NCBI RefSeq assembly: GCF_017104965.1
Contig: NZ_JAAGPR010000006.1
Location: forward strand, 1 to 64,000
Direction of reading: 5' to 3'
Length of the DNA: 64,000 bases
Source: Paraburkholderia sp. Ac-20340
GTDB taxonomy: Bacteria; Pseudomonadota; Gammaproteobacteria; Burkholderiales; Burkholderiaceae
Shown in pieces: positions 61,393 to 64,000 of the stretch. Each line of letters opens with the position of its first letter. The first letter of the stretch is position 1. A model generated the notes under the pieces. The model saw only the letters and a list, made by a program, of their open reading frames with translations, had not been told where the DNA came from and did no database searches. The translations under genes were made by a program, and so were the position numbers.

Positions 61393-62439
61393 TCTGTTTG
61401 ATCTCCCCCGAATGTTCGGTTCTGGACGGGTGTGGTCCGCTTGCGCGGCAACGCCGCCGAACATCGCCCATGACGATTGCGCACAGCGCGCACGTCGTGA
61501 CCTTGCGTGCTCCTTACGCCATGCGCCGCGATGGTGCATCAGACCGGCGGCGAGGCAGCGAGCATACCACCGGCTTTTAGGTATCCGGAACGCGCACGGG
61601 CGTGGTGCGGCGAGGATGCGACGGTATGCCATATGGCAATGAAAAAAATCGCCGGAGGCGTTTTCGCGAAAATCCGTAGGGTAACGAAGGGTTTGCAGGC
61701 TTCAGGCTGGAGATAATCGATCTATCGAGATCGAAAGGATTATCGATTGGAGGCGCTTTGCGTCAAATTTCAAGATGAAAATGAAATGTAATTTTCCTAT
61801 GTGAATCAATTATTTGGCGCAATTTGCATTTAGGGTTTGCACTATGCGAAGCGCCGACTTATCGTGGATTTTTCAGGCAATTTCAGACTATCTGCCGATG
61901 AAATAAATATATTCGATCGGTCTTCCGGATGATTTTAAGGCTTGCTCAAAATTAACGCATTCATTTCGGACCGGAAATCGATTTCCCTGAAGCGCCGCCG
62001 GGCGGGCGTTGCGGCGCCGCGCCGGGTTTTCCACCCCTTACGACCGATGATTTTTCAAATGTTTTCAAGCGCCTCCACCTGATTTTCATCAATTGACGGT
62101 GATCAATACTCCCGCAGGTATCGGAAAAAACCCTTGGTTGCGAGTGGGGAGTTTTGTTGATAGCATCCGCGGGTCGCTGATTCAGGCCGGACCACCTTTC
62201 CGGTTTGAATTGCAGTGAACGGGGCAGGCGGATCGCTTGCGCAACAGGGACGCGTATCAACGCGATCTCTCCGAACTCAACCGCAACAAAGCGGGTGATA
62301 CATGCCGGGCCCCGTTGCGTCTTCAGTTTTCCATTGGCCCGTCGTGTTGTCGTCCCCCCTGGCTCGTCCTCGGGGTGCTGTTCGTTTGCGCAGGTCATCC
62401 GTCTGACCGGTTGACCCGAAAACAATCGAGGAGCTCCTG
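61393..62439. other. 1-kb divergent regulatory region
   Basis: Between the COG2984 operon and the liv operon. An AT-rich stretch at 61740-61960 probably holds promoters; GATAATCGATC at ~61713 and ATTATCGATTG at ~61740 form an imperfect inverted pair. No protein-like frame with a ribosome site was found. Confidence 0.5.
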
Positions 62440-63567
62440 ATGACGTCGCTGTTCCGCCGTAACCGCCTTACCTCTTTCTCCGTCGCCGCCGCGCTGCTCG
62501 CTTTTGGTGCGGCCGCTCACGCCGACACCGTCAAGATCGCCATCGCCGGCCCGTTCAGCGGCCCGGTCGCCCAGTACGGCGACATGGTCAAGGCAGGCGC
62601 CCTGACCGCAATCGAACAGATCAACGCCGCTGGCGGTGTGAACGGCAACAAGCTCGAAGCCGTCCTGATGGACGACGCCTGCGAGCCGAAGCAGGCCGTC
62701 GCGGTTGCCAACAAGATCGTCTCGCAGCACATCCAGTACGTGGTTGGCCACGTCTGCTCGGGCTCGACGATTCCCGCTTCGGACATCTACGAGAACGAAG
62801 GCGTCGTGATGGTCACGCCGTCGGCGACCGCACCGCAGCTCACCGAAGGCAAGAAGCGCCAGTTCATCTTCCGCACCATCGGCCGTGACGACCAGCAAGG
62901 CCCGGCAGCCGCTGCGTACATCATCAACAAGGTCAAGCCGAAGAAGGTCGCGATCCTGCACGACAAGCAGTCGTATGGCCAGGGCATCGCCACGTCGGTG
63001 AAGGCTGCGCTCGACAAGGCGCACATCCCCGTCGTCGTGTTCGAAGGCATCAATGCCGGCGATTCGGACTACTCGGCAATCGTCACCAAGCTCAAGTCGC
63101 AAGGCGTGGACTTCGTCTACTTCGGCGGCTACCACCCGGAAATGGGTCTGCTGATGCGCCAGTCGCGTGAACAGGGCGTCAAGGCCACGTTCATGGGACC
63201 GGAAGGCGTGGGCAACAAGGACGTGACGGCGATCGCCGGCCCGGCTTCGGAAGGCATGCTGGTCACGCTGCCCGCCGACTTCGCCGCCGACCCGGCCAAC
63301 GCGAAGCTCGTGAAGGCCTTCGCGGACGCCAAGCGCGACGCGAACGGTCCGTTCCAGATGCCGGCCTACGCAGCGGTCGAAGTGATCGCCGACGGCATCA
63401 AGGGCGCAAAGAGCACCGATCCGACCAAGGTTGCGGCTTACCTGCACAAGAATGCGTTCAACACGCCGATCGGCAACGTGCAGTACGACGCACAGGGCGA
63501 CCTCAAGTCGTTCCACTTCGTCGTCTACACGTGGCACAAGGACGCCACCAAGACCGCCGCGAACTGA
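62440..63567 (+). CDS. livK: branched-chain amino acid ABC transporter binding protein
   Basis: 375 residues with GAGGAG before the ATG. Signal peptide ends AAHA. DTVKIAIAGPFSGPVAQYGDMVKAGALTAIEQINAAGGVNGNKLEAVLMDDACEPKQAVAVANKI is the classical LivJ/LivK start; VVGHVCSGSTIPASDIYENEGVVMVTPSATAPQLT lines the ligand site with the Cys and Ser pair. It binds leucine-type amino acids in the periplasm. A livH gene follows after a terminator-like hairpin. Confidence 0.95.
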   Translation: MTSLFRRNRLTSFSVAAALLAFGAAAHADTVKIAIAGPFSGPVAQYGDMVKAGALTAIEQINAAGGVNGNKLEAVLMDDACEPKQAVAVANKIVSQHIQYVVGHVCSGSTIPASDIYENEGVVMVTPSATAPQLTEGKKRQFIFRTIGRDDQQGPAAAAYIINKVKPKKVAILHDKQSYGQGIATSVKAALDKAHIPVVVFEGINAGDSDYSAIVTKLKSQGVDFVYFGGYHPEMGLLMRQSREQGVKATFMGPEGVGNKDVTAIAGPASEGMLVTLPADFAADPANAKLVKAFADAKRDANGPFQMPAYAAVEVIADGIKGAKSTDPTKVAAYLHKNAFNTPIGNVQYDAQGDLKSFHFVVYTWHKDATKTAAN

Positions 63568-63591
63568 TCCCCGTGCGCATCGACGCACATG

Positions 63592-63629
63592 AAACGCCCC
63601 GCTCGCCGCCGCGGCGGGCGGGGCGTTTT
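63592..63629 (+). terminator. hairpin between livK and livH
   Basis: AAACGCCCCGC and GCGGGGCGTTT pair over a smaller inner stem, followed by TTTA. It likely ends most livK transcripts, with some readthrough into livH. Confidence 0.85.
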
Positions 63630-63718
63630 ACGCAGATGCGCAACGCAGGAACGATCGGTACGGTTTCAAGAGTTTCTCAAAGGTCTCTCATCGGCTTCAT
63701 CGCCGCGGGGCTTAAAGC

Positions 63719-64000
63719 ATGAATGATTTTCTTCCGCAGTTCACCCAGCAGCTCGTCAACGGGCTCACGCTGGGTGCGATCTACGCGCTGATCGCCATTG
63801 GCTACACAATGGTCTACGGCATCATCGGTATGATCAATTTCGCTCACGGCGAGATCTATATGATCGGCGCCTATGTGGGCCTCGTCACGCTTACGGCGAT
63901 CGGCACATCGGCGGGTTATCCGCTGCCGCTCGTGCTCGGCGCGGCGCTCATTGTCTCGGTGCTGGTCACCGGGCTCTACGGTTTTGCGGTCGAACGCGTC
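63719..64000 (+). CDS. livH: branched-chain amino acid ABC transporter permease, 3' end outside the window
   Basis: 94 codons inside the window. MNDFLPQFTQQLVNGLTLGAIYALIAIGYTMVYGIIGMINFAHGEIYMIGAYVGLVTL is the conserved LivH start, with the ALIAIGYTMVYGIIGMINFAHGE motif of the first helices. It forms the membrane channel with LivM. About two thirds of the gene lies beyond 64000. Confidence 0.95.
   Translation, partial: MNDFLPQFTQQLVNGLTLGAIYALIAIGYTMVYGIIGMINFAHGEIYMIGAYVGLVTLTAIGTSAGYPLPLVLGAALIVSVLVTGLYGFAVERV

Noticed and set aside
61961..62425. A 154-codon minus-strand frame upstream of livK
   Set aside because: No start signal or protein-like pattern, and it would overlap the livK leader.
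62050..62439. Riboswitch in the livK leader
   Set aside because: No recognisable aptamer pattern and no attenuator hairpin with a T-run before the start codon.

Overview
The window looks like the chromosome of a GC-rich betaproteobacterium of the Burkholderiaceae, most likely Paraburkholderia or Caballeronia. The grounds are the aerobic benzoyl-CoA (box) cluster, DUF4148, DUF1488 and DUF1328 small proteins, a phosphocholine-type phospholipase C with a twin-arginine signal, an AaeXAB-like efflux operon, and dense short-spaced operons. I saw no rRNA, tRNA, CRISPR array, insertion sequence or integrase. Gene names rest on motif recognition from the translated sequence; no database search was possible.

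Layout. 1-5.5 kb: a glycine-zipper protein cut by the window edge, an AbiEi-like/Fic fusion with an array of direct repeats upstream, a small gene behind a perfect LexA box, a secreted esterase, and four small envelope or stress-type genes. 5.6-10.5 kb: a divergent SDR/MFS pair, an NDH-2-like flavoprotein, an Rrf2 regulator and a TetR regulator. Shared operator-like sequences link the Rrf2 gene to the flavoprotein gene and the TetR gene to the SDR/MFS pair. 10.6-16.9 kb: phospholipase C with a LysR gene, small hydrophilic proteins, a receiver protein, a DUF2795 protein and a diguanylate cyclase.

16.9-21.7 kb holds an alpha-hydroxyketone quorum-sensing locus: a CqsA/JqsA/LqsA-type synthase facing a sensor kinase and response regulator whose genes overlap by four bases. 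22-31 kb is the box pathway: alpha/beta hydrolase and benzoate-CoA ligase on one strand; BoxR, boxC, boxB, boxA and a thioesterase on the other. Ligase makes benzoyl-CoA, BoxAB epoxidises it, BoxC opens the ring, and BoxR is the probable repressor.

31-44 kb is the most accessory part: a yellow/major royal jelly-like protein, a PanE-like reductase, a nitroreductase, an isolated T4-gp19-type tail tube protein, a 1254-residue autotransporter made of IGTLxNSGTISG repeats, and next to it a tight operon of a TPR-sulfotransferase, a TPR-glycosyltransferase and a lipoprotein hydrolase. These may modify the adhesin.

44-64 kb: a methanethiol oxidase/selenium-binding protein with a membrane partner, a TetR/SDR pair around a perfect 20-bp palindrome, a MazEF-type toxin-antitoxin pair, a MarR-FUSC-DUF1656-HlyD-outer membrane factor efflux operon, a HAD phosphatase, a methyltransferase, an AGXT-like aminotransferase, a hotdog thioesterase, a COG2984-type ABC importer, and the start of a branched-chain amino acid (liv) operon that runs off the end.
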